A stretch of DNA of 41,627 nt. Origin: Pseudomonadota bacterium. GTDB taxonomy: Bacteria; Pseudomonadota; Gammaproteobacteria; Burkholderiales; Burkholderiaceae_E. Where the stretch lies: assembly GCA_963204785.1 (NCBI GenBank), contig CAUJHG010000016.1, positions 1 through 41,627 of the forward strand, given 5' to 3'. The position numbers and the translations under genes were made by a program. This document shows positions 18,860 through 26,962 of the stretch, in pieces; the stretch's first letter is position 1; every line of letters starts with the position of its first letter. The notes below the pieces were generated by a model. That model was not told the origin of the DNA. It searched no databases and worked only from the letters and a program-made list of their open reading frames with translations.

Positions 18860-19902
18860 CCACCGCGACCCACGCCAACCGTCGGGCGCATGCACTGGCG
18901 CGGCAGTTGCGCGATCTGCGCAACGTGGCGCGCGCGCTGCCCGACGCGCTGCTGCTGCTCGACCGGCGCCATCAGCTGCAATGGGCCAACCCGGCGGCGC
19001 GCCGGCTGCTAGGCGTGGTCTGGTCGCGCGACCGCGCACTTTCCATGGGCAAGCGCTTCCACGCTCACCCCATCGGCCTGTGGCTGCGCGGCGCGGGTAC
19101 GGACGAGGTGCCATCACCGGTCGATGCCGCGCGCCTGCTGCAGTTGACACGGGTCGACTACGACGCCGAGCGTCACGTGGTGCTGGCGCGCGACATCACG
19201 CGCGTGCAGAAGCTGGAGCAGATGCGCCGCGACTTCGTCGCCAACGTGTCGCACGAACTGCGCACGCCGCTCACCGTCATCCACGGTTACCTGGAGATGC
19301 TGGAGCCGGACGACGTGCCGGCGCTCTCGTCAGTGCTGGAGGACCTGCGCGCGCAGTCGCAGCGCATGCGCCAGATCGTCGATGACCTGCTGGTGCTCTC
19401 GCGGCTGGAGACGGGCCAGGCGCTGCCGCGCGAGCGTGTGCCCATGGCGCCGCTGCTGGAGGCGCTGCGCCAGGAGGCCGAAGCCCTGAGCCAGGGGCGG
19501 CACGAGATCCTGCTGGAGGATGCCGCGCGCCAGGATATGCTGGGCTCGCGCTCGGACCTGCACAGCGCCTTTTCCAACCTGGTGAGCAACGCCGTGCGCT
19601 ACACACCCGACGGCGGCCGCATCACCATCCGCTGGGCGCTCGAAGCGGGTGCGGGCGTCTACTCGGTGACCGATACCGGCGTCGGCATTCCGGCCGAGCA
19701 TCTGCCCCGGCTCACCGAGCGCTTCTACCGCGTCTCATCCAGTCGCTCGCGCGCGAAGGGCGGCACCGGCCTGGGGCTGTCCATCGTCAAGCACGTGCTG
19801 GACCTGCACAACGCGCGCCTTCGCATGGCGAGCCAGCTCGGCGTGGGCTCGACCTTCGCGTGCGTGTTCGACAGCGACTGCCTGCTTGCGCCTGGCGCCT
19901 GA
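18856..19902 (+). CDS. phoR: Phosphate regulon sensor kinase PhoR lacking the membrane anchor
   Basis: Phosphorylates and dephosphorylates PhoB according to the state of the Pst transporter and PhoU. The 348-residue product starts directly with a charged helix (ANRRAHALARQLRDLRNVARAL) and a PAS domain (LPDALLLLDRRHQLQWANPA). Then come the dimerisation/phosphoacceptor domain with His133 in NVSHELRTPLTVIHGYLEM and the ATPase domain with N box NLVSNAVRYTPDGG, G1 DTGVGI, LTERFYRVSSSRSR and G2 GGTGLGLSIVKH. E. coli PhoR has about 430 residues and two N-terminal membrane segments; none is present here and no in-frame hydrophobic segment lies upstream, because the ATG overlaps the phoB stop (ATGA). 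The protein is therefore predicted to be soluble or recruited through PhoU/Pst. Confidence 0.9.
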   Translation: MTTATHANRRAHALARQLRDLRNVARALPDALLLLDRRHQLQWANPAARRLLGVVWSRDRALSMGKRFHAHPIGLWLRGAGTDEVPSPVDAARLLQLTRVDYDAERHVVLARDITRVQKLEQMRRDFVANVSHELRTPLTVIHGYLEMLEPDDVPALSSVLEDLRAQSQRMRQIVDDLLVLSRLETGQALPRERVPMAPLLEALRQEAEALSQGRHEILLEDAARQDMLGSRSDLHSAFSNLVSNAVRYTPDGGRITIRWALEAGAGVYSVTDTGVGIPAEHLPRLTERFYRVSSSRSRAKGGTGLGLSIVKHVLDLHNARLRMASQLGVGSTFACVFDSDCLLAPGA

Positions 19903-19958
19903 TCGCTCAGCCAGGCGAACCGGGGGGGGCGGATGCAGCCGGCGTGCAAACCGGTGGT

Positions 19959-20672
19959 TCACGCGCGATCGACCCGCACGCCGTGCGCATGACGACCTTC
20001 CTGGGCCGTGAGCGCGCTGCCGCAGGCTGCGAACCACACGTTCTCGGCGACGTTGGTGGCATGGTCGCCGATGCGCTCCAGGTGCTTGGCGATGAACAGC
20101 AGGTGGCTGCAGGCAGTGATGCTGTGCGGGTCTTCCATCATGTAGGTGAGCAGCTCGCGGAACAGCCCGCCATAGCGTCGGTCCAGGACGTCGTCGCGCT
20201 CCCAGACCAGGCGCGCAGCCCGCGCGTCGTGCGCTTGGTAAGCTTCGAGCACGTCGCGCAGCATGTCGCCGGCCAGATGCGCCAATGCGGGCAAGCCGGT
20301 GACAAGAGGCACCGGCGCGCTCTGGTTCAGCACCAGGGAGCGCCGGGCGATGTTGACGGCGTAGTCGCCGATGCGCTCGATGTCGGCGGCGATGCGCAGC
20401 GCCGCAAGCACCTCGCGCAGGTCGCTGGCAAAGGGTTGGCGCAGCGCCAGCAGGCGCAGCACGTCGGCGCTGATGCGGCGCTCCTGCGCGTCCAGGACAT
20501 CGTCGGCGGCGATCACCTGCTGCGCCGCCACGTCGTCGCGTGCGGCCAGCGCCTGCATGGCGCGGTCGAGCTGCATGCCGGCGGATGCGCCCATGCTGAC
20601 GATCTCTCCGGTCAGACGGGTCAGCTCGGCGTCGTAGCTCCTGACGATGTGTTCACGCGTGCCCGTGATCAT
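19959..20672 (-). CDS. phoU: Phosphate signalling accessory protein PhoU
   Basis: Links the Pst transporter to PhoR and keeps the regulon off when phosphate is plentiful. The 237-residue product has two three-helix repeats, each with the metal-binding E/DxxxD-type motif: [14 protein letters not shown] and [15 protein letters not shown]. The length is normal. The frame is open to 20957, but that extension lies in pstB. The start at 20672 (MITGTREH) overlaps the pstB stop by 4 bp, which points to coupled translation at the end of the pst operon. The 3' end faces phoR across 56 bp with no clear terminator. Confidence 0.95.
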   Translation of the reverse strand: MITGTREHIVRSYDAELTRLTGEIVSMGASAGMQLDRAMQALAARDDVAAQQVIAADDVLDAQERRISADVLRLLALRQPFASDLREVLAALRIAADIERIGDYAVNIARRSLVLNQSAPVPLVTGLPALAHLAGDMLRDVLEAYQAHDARAARLVWERDDVLDRRYGGLFRELLTYMMEDPHSITACSHLLFIAKHLERIGDHATNVAENVWFAACGSALTAQEGRHAHGVRVDRA

Positions 20673-21502
20673 CCAAATCTCCCGGAGATGTAGTCTTCCG
20701 TCCTGCGCTGACCGGGCTGGGTGAAGATCTTCCCGGTGGCGTCGAATTCGATCAGTTCGCCCAGGTACATGAAGGCGGTGCGGTCGGAAATGCGCGCCGC
20801 CTGCTGCATGTTGTGCGTGACGATGACGATGGTGTAGTCGCGCTTGATTTCTTCCACCAGTTGCTCGATGCGCCCGGTGGCGATGGGATCCAGCGCCGAG
20901 GTGGGCTCGTCCAGCAACAGCACCTCGGGGCGCAGCGCGATGCCGCGCGCGATGCACAGGCGCTGCTGCTGCCCACCCGAGAGGCCGAGCGCGCTGTGCC
21001 CGAGCTTGTCCTTCACTTCGTCCCAGAGCGCGGCGCGGCGCAGCGCCTGTTCCACGCGCAAGGCCATGTCGGCCCGGGAGAGCCGCTCGTGGTGGCGGAT
21101 ACCCCAGGCGACGTTTTCGAAGATGGTCATCGGAAACGGCACCGGCTTCTGGAACACCATGCCCACGCGCGTGCGCAGGCGCTGCAGCGGGTAGGTCGGA
21201 TCGAGCACGTTCCGGCCGTCCAGCAGCACCTCGCCGCTGGCGCGCTGACCGGGGTAGATTGCGTAGATGCGGTTGAAGATGCGCAGCAGGGTGGATTTGC
21301 CGCAGCCCGAGGGGCCGATCAGCGCGGTGACCTGCCGTGCCGGGATCTCCATGTCGATGCCCTTGAGCACATGGGATTGGCCGTAGTGGAAGTTCAGGTC
21401 GCGCGCCACCAGCTTGGCCGGCGCGGTGGTTTGCACGGCGTTCGGATTGGCAGTTGCCGCGCGAACCGGCAAGGGGGCGATCAGTTCAGTCATTTCAGTC
21501 AT
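20669..21502 (-). CDS. pstB: Phosphate ABC transporter ATP-binding protein PstB
   Basis: The ATPase of the high-affinity phosphate importer. The 277-residue product shows [19 protein letters not shown], Walker [10 protein letters not shown], the Q-loop in [18 protein letters not shown] (a PstB hallmark), signature [14 protein letters not shown], Walker [14 protein letters not shown] and H-loop [12 protein letters not shown], ending with the typical [10 protein letters not shown]. The start at 21502 overlaps pstA by 8 bp; a second in-frame ATG three codons later is also possible. The first ~30 residues ([19 protein letters not shown]) are a non-conserved lead-in. Confidence 0.96.
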   Translation of the reverse strand: MTEMTELIAPLPVRAATANPNAVQTTAPAKLVARDLNFHYGQSHVLKGIDMEIPARQVTALIGPSGCGKSTLLRIFNRIYAIYPGQRASGEVLLDGRNVLDPTYPLQRLRTRVGMVFQKPVPFPMTIFENVAWGIRHHERLSRADMALRVEQALRRAALWDEVKDKLGHSALGLSGGQQQRLCIARGIALRPEVLLLDEPTSALDPIATGRIEQLVEEIKRDYTIVIVTHNMQQAARISDRTAFMYLGELIEFDATGKIFTQPGQRRTEDYISGRFG

Positions 21503-22364
21503 GGGTGATGCGGTTGCGTTTGAGGTACCAGCGCGCCAGCAGGCCCAGGGCCAGCACCAGCAGAGTGATGAGCAGGGCGCCGGCCCAGGCGATCGCGTGC
21601 ATGGCGGGGTTGGGGTCGTTGGTGTAGTGGTAGATCGTCACCGGGATGCTGGCGGTGGCGGCCAGCGGGTTCAGCGTCATGAAGTTGTTGCCAAAGGCAG
21701 TGAACAGCAGCGGCGCGGTCTCGCCCGCCAGGCGCGCCAGCGCCAGCAATGCGCCGGTGACGATGCCCGAGGCGGCCACGCGCATCAGCACCTGCACGGT
21801 GAGCTTCCACTGCGGTACGCCCAGCGACAGCGCGGCCTCGCGCAAGGTGCCCGGCACCAGGCGCAGCATTTCGTCGGTGGTGCGCACGATCACCGGCAAC
21901 CCGATCAGCGCCAGGGCAATGGCACCAGCCACGCCGGAGAACGACACCGCGCCGTTCGTGATCTGCGAGCTGGGCACGACCACGATCACGTACACGAACA
22001 GGCCGAGCACGATGGACGGCGCCGAGAGCAGGATGTCATTCAGGAAACGGATGGCGCTGCCGAGCCGGGAGCGGCTCGCGTATTCGCCGAGGAACACGCC
22101 GGCCAGCACGCCGACGGGCACGCACAGCAGCAGCGCCAGCAGGTCCATGAACACGCTGCCGACGATGGCGTTGGCCAGGCCGCCCTCGGCACCGTGGGCC
22201 GAGATGCGCGTGAAGAGCTGCAGGTTCAGGGCACTGATGCCACGCTCGAGCGTCACCCACAGGATCCAGCCCAGGAACATGAGCCCGACTGCGGTGACGA
22301 GGGCGCTCAGCGCGAACGCCACGGTGTTGGTGAGGCGCCGGCGCGCATGCAGCATGGTCATCAT
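21495..22364 (-). CDS. pstA: Phosphate ABC transporter permease PstA
   Basis: One of the two inner-membrane subunits of the phosphate importer. The 289-residue product has about six membrane segments (for example [23 protein letters not shown] and [16 protein letters not shown]) and the permease loop [22 protein letters not shown], with the Glu-Ala-Ala-x-x-x-Gly pattern that touches the ATPase. [20 protein letters not shown] near the C-terminus is typical of PstA. Its ATG at 22364 overlaps the pstC stop (ATGA); two further ATGs lie within the next three codons. Confidence 0.95.
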   Translation of the reverse strand: MMTMLHARRRLTNTVAFALSALVTAVGLMFLGWILWVTLERGISALNLQLFTRISAHGAEGGLANAIVGSVFMDLLALLLCVPVGVLAGVFLGEYASRSRLGSAIRFLNDILLSAPSIVLGLFVYVIVVVPSSQITNGAVSFSGVAGAIALALIGLPVIVRTTDEMLRLVPGTLREAALSLGVPQWKLTVQVLMRVAASGIVTGALLALARLAGETAPLLFTAFGNNFMTLNPLAATASIPVTIYHYTNDPNPAMHAIAWAGALLITLLVLALGLLARWYLKRNRITHD

Positions 22365-23350
22365 CGGTCCCCCTCGCGACGCGCCAGATGGCGCAGCATG
22401 AGCCGCGCGATCAGCAGCACGGTGGAGGTCACCACGAACAGCAGGAAGCCGAGTGCGATCAGCGCCGAGCGGTGCAGCCCCACGGCCTCGTTGAATTCGT
22501 TGGCGATCGAGGACGAAATCGTGGTGCCGGGCATCAGCAGCGAGGCCGTCAGGTCGTAGGAACTGCCGAGCACGAAGGTGACCGCCATGGTCTCGCCCAG
22601 CGCTCGCCCCAGCCCCAGGAAGATGCCGCCGATGACCGCCGTGCGGGTATAGGGCAGCACGATGTGCCACGCCACCTCCCAAGTGGTGGACCCCAGCGCG
22701 TAGGCCGACTCCTTCAGGCGCGCGGGCACGGTCTGGAACACCTCGCGCATGACGGCGCAGACGAACGGCAGGATCATCACGGAGAGCACGACGCCGGCGG
22801 TGAGCAGACCCAGGCCCAGCGGCGGGCCGTCGAACAGCGCGCCGACCACGGGGAGGCGGCCCAGCGTGGCGCTGAGCGCGGGCTCGATGCGCGCCATGAA
22901 CGGCACGAACACGAACAGGCCCCACATGCCGTAGATGATCGACGGGATGCTGGCCAGCAACTCGATGCCCATGCTGACCGGACCCCGCAGCCAGGGCGGC
23001 GCGATCTCGGTGAGGAACAGGGCGATGCCGAAACTGGCCGGCACCGCGAGCACCAGCGCGATCATCGAGGTCACCAGCGTGCCGTACACAGGCGCGACGG
23101 CGCCGTAGCTGTCCGAAACGGGGTTCCATTCGCTGCTGGTGAGGAACTTCAGCCCTTCGCCGAACAGCACCTCGCGCCCGCCCCACAGGGTGGACAGCAT
23201 TGCGCCGAGCAGTGCGGCCACAACCAGCAGCGCACAGGTGCGCACAAGATGGTGGAACCAGACATCGTGACGCGCGTCGGCACGGTGCCGCGGCTCCACG
23301 TCGCGCGGCGGAGTTTCCGGGTTTCTCTCGATGGCAGGATTCGATGGCAT
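22361..23350 (-). CDS. pstC: Phosphate ABC transporter permease PstC
   Basis: The second inner-membrane subunit of the phosphate importer. The 329-residue product has a cytoplasmic charged lead-in (about 50 residues), a first membrane segment near CALLVVAALLGAMLSTLW, the conserved FLTSSEWNPVSDSYGAVAPVYGTLVTS region, LASIPSIIYGMWGLFVF and the permease loop MREVFQTVPARLKESAYALG. The frame is open to 23416, but an ATG there would sit inside the pstS-pstC inverted repeat and has no ribosome site. I chose the ATG at 23350; its own ribosome site is also weak, so the start is uncertain. Confidence 0.93.
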   Translation of the reverse strand: MPSNPAIERNPETPPRDVEPRHRADARHDVWFHHLVRTCALLVVAALLGAMLSTLWGGREVLFGEGLKFLTSSEWNPVSDSYGAVAPVYGTLVTSMIALVLAVPASFGIALFLTEIAPPWLRGPVSMGIELLASIPSIIYGMWGLFVFVPFMARIEPALSATLGRLPVVGALFDGPPLGLGLLTAGVVLSVMILPFVCAVMREVFQTVPARLKESAYALGSTTWEVAWHIVLPYTRTAVIGGIFLGLGRALGETMAVTFVLGSSYDLTASLLMPGTTISSSIANEFNEAVGLHRSALIALGFLLFVVTSTVLLIARLMLRHLARREGDR

Positions 23351-23415
23351 GAGCGGGGTTCGCGGTGGATTCGGTACGCCCGCCGGGCGGCGGATGTCCG
23401 ATCTTGCCGATCGCA

Positions 23416-23440
23416 TGCGCGCCGGGTCAGGTGGCGCGCA
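23416..23440 (-). promoter_or_regulatory. Inverted repeat in the pstS-pstC intergenic region
   Basis: TGCGCGCC and GGCGCGCA form a perfect 8-bp stem around a 9-nt loop, 31 bp after the pstS stop and 65 bp before the chosen pstC start. Such intercistronic hairpins usually protect the upstream message or end part of the transcripts, giving more binding protein than transporter. No U-run follows. Confidence 0.55.
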
Positions 23441-23471
23441 CGGCGGGATTGCGCTCGGGCAGGCGGAACGC

Positions 23472-24500
23472 CTACTTCAGGAACTCGCCCTGCCAGTAGC
23501 CTTCGATCTGGCGCACCAGCGAGTCGGGCAGCGGGACGTAGTCCAGTGCCCTGGCGGCGTCCTGACCCTGCGTGTAGGCGTAGCGGAAGAAATCGAGCGT
23601 GGCCTTCGCACGCCCAGCGTCCCTGGGCTGCTTGTGGAGAATGCTCCAGGTCGTGGCGGTGATGGGCCAGGCCTTCCTGCCGGGCGCGTTGGTCATGATC
23701 AGCTTGAAGTCCTTCGCGCTGGCCCAATCGGCGGTATCCGCCGCGGCCTGGAACGTGGCGATCTCTGGCGTCACGACCTGGCCCGCCGCGTTCTTCATGC
23801 GTGCGTAACCGAGCTGGTTCTGCACGGCGTACGCGTATTCCACGTAGCCGATGGAGTGGTCCAGCTGTCTGACATAGGCGGCGACCCCTTCATTGCCCTT
23901 GCCACCCACGCCGACCGGCCACTTGACGGAAGTCCCTTCGCCCACCGCAGACTTCCACTGCGGGCTCACTTTGGACAGGTAGTTGGTGAAATTGAAGCTC
24001 GTGCCCGAACCGTCGGACCGGCGCACCACCGTGATCTTCCTGTCGGGCAGCGCCAGATCGGGATTCAGGGCCGCGAGGGCCGGATCATTCCAGCGGCTGA
24101 TGTTGCCCAGGAAGATGTTGGCAAGCGTCGGGCCGTCCAGCACCAGTTGGCCTGGCGCGATCCCGGGCACGTTGAAGGCGGGCACGATGCCGCCGATCAC
24201 GATCGGGAACTGGCCCAGGCCGAACTCCTTCAGCTCCGCTTCGTCCAGCGGCTTGTCCGAGGCGCCGAAATCGACCGTTCCGGCCTTGATCTGCGCCACG
24301 CCACCGCCTGATCCTATGGACTGGTAGTTGACGCGGTTGCCTGAGCTCCCGGCGTAGCTGGCAGCCCACCTGGAAATGATCGGGTAGGGAAAGCTGGCAC
24401 CCGCGCCGGTGATGTCGGTGGCCTGAGCGTTGCCCAGTGCCGATGCACAAGCCGCGACAGCCGTGAACCTGCGCAGTTTCCCGGGATAGTCAACGAACAT
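23472..24500 (-). CDS. pstS: Periplasmic phosphate-binding protein PstS
   Basis: Captures phosphate in the periplasm and delivers it to PstCA. The start at 24500 follows a GAGAGAAAGG site and gives 342 residues with a Sec signal (RFTAVAACASALGNAQA, cut near residue 27). The mature N-terminus TDITGAGASFPYPIISRWA is diagnostic. Phosphate-binding segments are visible: GSGGGVAQIKAGTVDFGASD, VRRSDGSGTSFNFTNYL and the GYVEYAYAVQN region. The frame is open to 24566 (22 extra codons), but that extension lacks a ribosome site. It is the first gene of the pst operon and is preceded by a Pho box. Confidence 0.96.
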   Translation of the reverse strand: MFVDYPGKLRRFTAVAACASALGNAQATDITGAGASFPYPIISRWAASYAGSSGNRVNYQSIGSGGGVAQIKAGTVDFGASDKPLDEAELKEFGLGQFPIVIGGIVPAFNVPGIAPGQLVLDGPTLANIFLGNISRWNDPALAALNPDLALPDRKITVVRRSDGSGTSFNFTNYLSKVSPQWKSAVGEGTSVKWPVGVGGKGNEGVAAYVRQLDHSIGYVEYAYAVQNQLGYARMKNAAGQVVTPEIATFQAAADTADWASAKDFKLIMTNAPGRKAWPITATTWSILHKQPRDAGRAKATLDFFRYAYTQGQDAARALDYVPLPDSLVRQIEGYWQGEFLK

Positions 24501-24597
24501 CCTTTCTCTCCATCGCTTCGTGAAACTCGACGTGCTGATGATGGAGACCGCGGGTTGCAAGGACATGACGCCCGGATGGCGCCAGCATGAATTCCTT

Positions 24598-24615
24598 GTG
24601 ACAGAACGATGACAG
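24598..24615 (-). promoter_or_regulatory. Pho box upstream of pstS
   Basis: The minus strand reads CTGTCATCGTTCTGTCAC: two CTGTCA half-sites in direct repeat with 11-bp phasing, matching the PhoB-binding consensus in both halves. It lies about 98 bp before the pstS ATG, in the correct orientation. This supports PhoB control of pstSCAB-phoU. Confidence 0.85.
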
Positions 24616-24966
24616 CGATGACGAGGGTCGGAGCCCGATGCGGAGTTGCCCCGAGATCTCGGAGGCTTCAGCAGAACTGCCCCACCTCAGGGTCGAGGCG
24701 ACCGCCGATGATCGCAGAAGAAGGGGAGTCGGTGCCGCAGCGAACTTCGGATCACGGCACCAGCGGGCGTCGAGCGCAATGCGGCGCGCCGCGCGGCACA
24801 GCCATCGGGAGGCTGTGATCGGCCTCCGGTCAGGGCCGGGGTCGCCCCTCGCCCGGTCGCAACGGTCTTTGCAGGGCTTCGGATGCCGGGGAAGCCGAGC
24901 CCTCCAGCCTGCCCGTCCTCATCCGACGTGCAAGTGGCGAGCCGCAGTGCGGCTCCGAGGCGCCCC
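24616..24966. other. Non-coding gap between the pst operon and the ATP-grasp gene
   Basis: 351 bp. I see no conserved protein-like segment, RNA gene or strong promoter. It is upstream of pstS and downstream of the ATP-grasp gene, so it holds the distal part of the pstS control region and the end of the other transcript; no clear terminator was found. Confidence 0.5.
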
Positions 24967-26712
24967 TCACTCCCCTGTCGTACCGACGAGCTCGCGCACC
25001 ACCAGGATCGCATCGACGTCCGCCCGGCACACCAGCGCGAGCAGCCGGGCCCGCAGCCCCGTCACCGCCAGGTGCAGCACGGCGCCTTCGCTGTCCAGCG
25101 TGCGATCGGCGCTCGTGACGAAGCAGCGTCGGCCCTCGGCGCGCAGCTGCGCAAACCGTGCCCGCGCCTGCGCGAGCGCCTGCGCTGCGTCGAACACCTC
25201 GATCGGGATCCGGCCGTCGCCCTCGACGAAGGCCTCGAGGAACTCCGGAATGTGGGCTCGCGAGATCTCGCCGCCGCCGAACAGGGGGGCGAGGTTCACC
25301 TCGTTGACGATCGCGCCGTTGCGGTGCCAGGGCACCGAGACATCCGTGGTGATGAGGTCGATCCCGGCGACCTCGAGCCCGAAAAGGGAGGCTGCGCGCA
25401 GTGCGATCGCCAGGTTGTCGGGATGGACACGGTCGCCGACCGCCTCGTCGACCCCGCCCCATCGGGTCGACTCGATGCGGCGCAGCGGCACCAGCACCCC
25501 TTCGGGCGCGATCGACGCGGGCGCAAGGCCTTCGCGCGCCATCGCCGCGCGCGCCAGATCGTCGATCGGCCGGATCTCGCTGCGCTCCCACGGCGGCAGG
25601 GCCTGCTGGCGCGCGAGTTCGGCGTCGACCAGCTCGGCGACGCTGCGACGGCCGTCGCCCACGACCGACATCGGCAGCCGCTTCACCGCGTACAGCAGTC
25701 GCCCACTGGCAACGAAGAGGCGATGGCACACGCCTGGCACCTGGCGCTCGACGATCACGCGACGGTTCCGCGCAATCCGGCTGGCCTCGTCGAAGGCTGC
25801 TGCCACTGAAGCCTCGTCGGCGAGGTCGACGGCCACGCCTTCGCCGCGGTCGGAGTCCGAGGGCTTGACGACGACCGGGTAGCCGAGCTGGCGCGCCGCA
25901 CGCAGCGCCTGCTCGCGCCGCTGCACCACGAGGTGCACCGGGGCTGGCAGCCCTGCCATGCGCAGCAGACCTGCCGCGACCACCTTGTCCTGGGAGAGCT
26001 TCGCGCCGATCGCGCTGTCCCGGTCGCTGATGCTTCGATCCATGCGACGCGCCTTGCTGCCCCAGCCAAGCTGGTAGGCGCCTGCGCCGAGGTGGATGCA
26101 GGGGATGCCGCGCTGATGCGCCGCACGCAGCACCGGGATGGTGGATCCGCCCCCCGGCACGATGCGTCGCAGGGGCGCGATGAGCTCCGACTGGATCTTC
26201 CTGAACGCCTCCTCGCGGGTCTCGGCGTCCACAGGGTTCGCGCACGCCCACCGGCAGAAGCGCAAGGCGGACTCGAAGGCGATCCGCGGGAAGTCCACCC
26301 GGAGATTCTCGATGACAGGAAAGGCGAGTGTCGCGGTGCAGGTGTCCTGCTCGCCCTGTCCGCGCGCCACGCAGTGCACGCGCGGGGCATCGAACACCGG
26401 CAGCCGCCCAAGCTCGAGGAACAGTCGCGCCACCTGGGCAACCTTGCTCGTGAACGCCGCAGCGCGCGCCTCGACCTCGGGTGCTGGTAGCGGCGCCGCG
26501 ACGGTCTCGATGACCAGGACCTCGTGCAGCCATCGGGACAGCGATGCAATCCCCTCGGGTTCGGGCACGGCGAGTCGCACGCGCAGCACCGTGCTGCGTT
26601 CCAGCAGGCTGGCGGGGTCGTGGCGCCCGGTTGGGCTCGAGACACCGTTCGAGGAAGCCGGCTCGATGTCGCCCTGGCTGATTTCGATGCGGGTGGAATC
26701 GGAACTGCTCAT
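24967..26712 (-). CDS. CphA-like ATP-grasp carboxylate-amine ligase without Mur-ligase domain
   Basis: A 581-residue protein resembling the first half of cyanophycin synthetase. Residues ~60-215 match its N-terminal domain (FESALRFCRWACANPVDAET, then RGIPCIHLGAGAYQLGWGSK and SAIGAKLSQDK). Residues ~225-500 are the ATP-grasp domain: GYPVVVKPSDSDRGEGVAVD, VIVERQVPGVCHRLFV, MSVVGDGRRSVAELVDAE, a VHPDNLAIALRAASLFGLEV segment, AGIDLITTDVS and the metal-binding VNEVNLAPLF. In CphA the Mur-ligase half, with its GTNGKTT P-loop, begins just after GRIPI; here only about 70 unrelated-looking residues follow and no second P-loop exists. Expected chemistry is ATP-dependent amide-bond formation between an acyl phosphate and an amino group; substrate and product are unknown. 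It is a single-gene unit divergent from the CoA-transferase operon. N-acetylglutaminylglutamine synthetase-like proteins are a possible alternative, but no asnO partner is nearby. Confidence 0.78.
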   Translation of the reverse strand: MSSSDSTRIEISQGDIEPASSNGVSSPTGRHDPASLLERSTVLRVRLAVPEPEGIASLSRWLHEVLVIETVAAPLPAPEVEARAAAFTSKVAQVARLFLELGRLPVFDAPRVHCVARGQGEQDTCTATLAFPVIENLRVDFPRIAFESALRFCRWACANPVDAETREEAFRKIQSELIAPLRRIVPGGGSTIPVLRAAHQRGIPCIHLGAGAYQLGWGSKARRMDRSISDRDSAIGAKLSQDKVVAAGLLRMAGLPAPVHLVVQRREQALRAARQLGYPVVVKPSDSDRGEGVAVDLADEASVAAAFDEASRIARNRRVIVERQVPGVCHRLFVASGRLLYAVKRLPMSVVGDGRRSVAELVDAELARQQALPPWERSEIRPIDDLARAAMAREGLAPASIAPEGVLVPLRRIESTRWGGVDEAVGDRVHPDNLAIALRAASLFGLEVAGIDLITTDVSVPWHRNGAIVNEVNLAPLFGGGEISRAHIPEFLEAFVEGDGRIPIEVFDAAQALAQARARFAQLRAEGRRCFVTSADRTLDSEGAVLHLAVTGLRARLLALVCRADVDAILVVRELVGTTGE

Positions 26713-26921
26713 GTGATCTGCTCGCCGGCCGCCACGCAGCCTTCAGTTGCGGTCCGGGCACGATTGTGGATCGACGCCGAGCCGCCCCTCGGGGCCCGAT
26801 CGGATTCGATCCGGAAACGCCGCGCAAGCCCTCTATGATGCCGGTGCTTCGCATCGCATCCGCCCGGGCTGGCCGGACGGATGCCGTGAACGCGCCGGCG
26901 ACGCGACCGACGCTGTCGCCT

Positions 26922-26927
26922 GATAAT
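26922..26927 (+). promoter_or_regulatory. -10-like hexamer ahead of the CoA-transferase operon
   Basis: GATAAT, preceded by CC and followed 35 bp later by the ATG at 26963. No convincing -35 is visible. It is the best -10 candidate in the 250-bp divergent gap. Confidence 0.3.
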
Positions 26928-26962
26928 CCACGCCACCCACGCTTTCCGACAGGAGAACGACC

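Noticed and set aside
24640..24720. Possible insertion-sequence scar (repeated TTGCCCC/CTGCCCC-like words)
   Set aside because: The words are short, there is no matching inverted end and no transposase remnant.
18053..24966. Genomic island integrated at tRNA-Pro
   Set aside because: No integrase, no duplicated tRNA 3' end and no mobility gene was seen, and the contents are core phosphate genes. It is kept only as a question about gene order.
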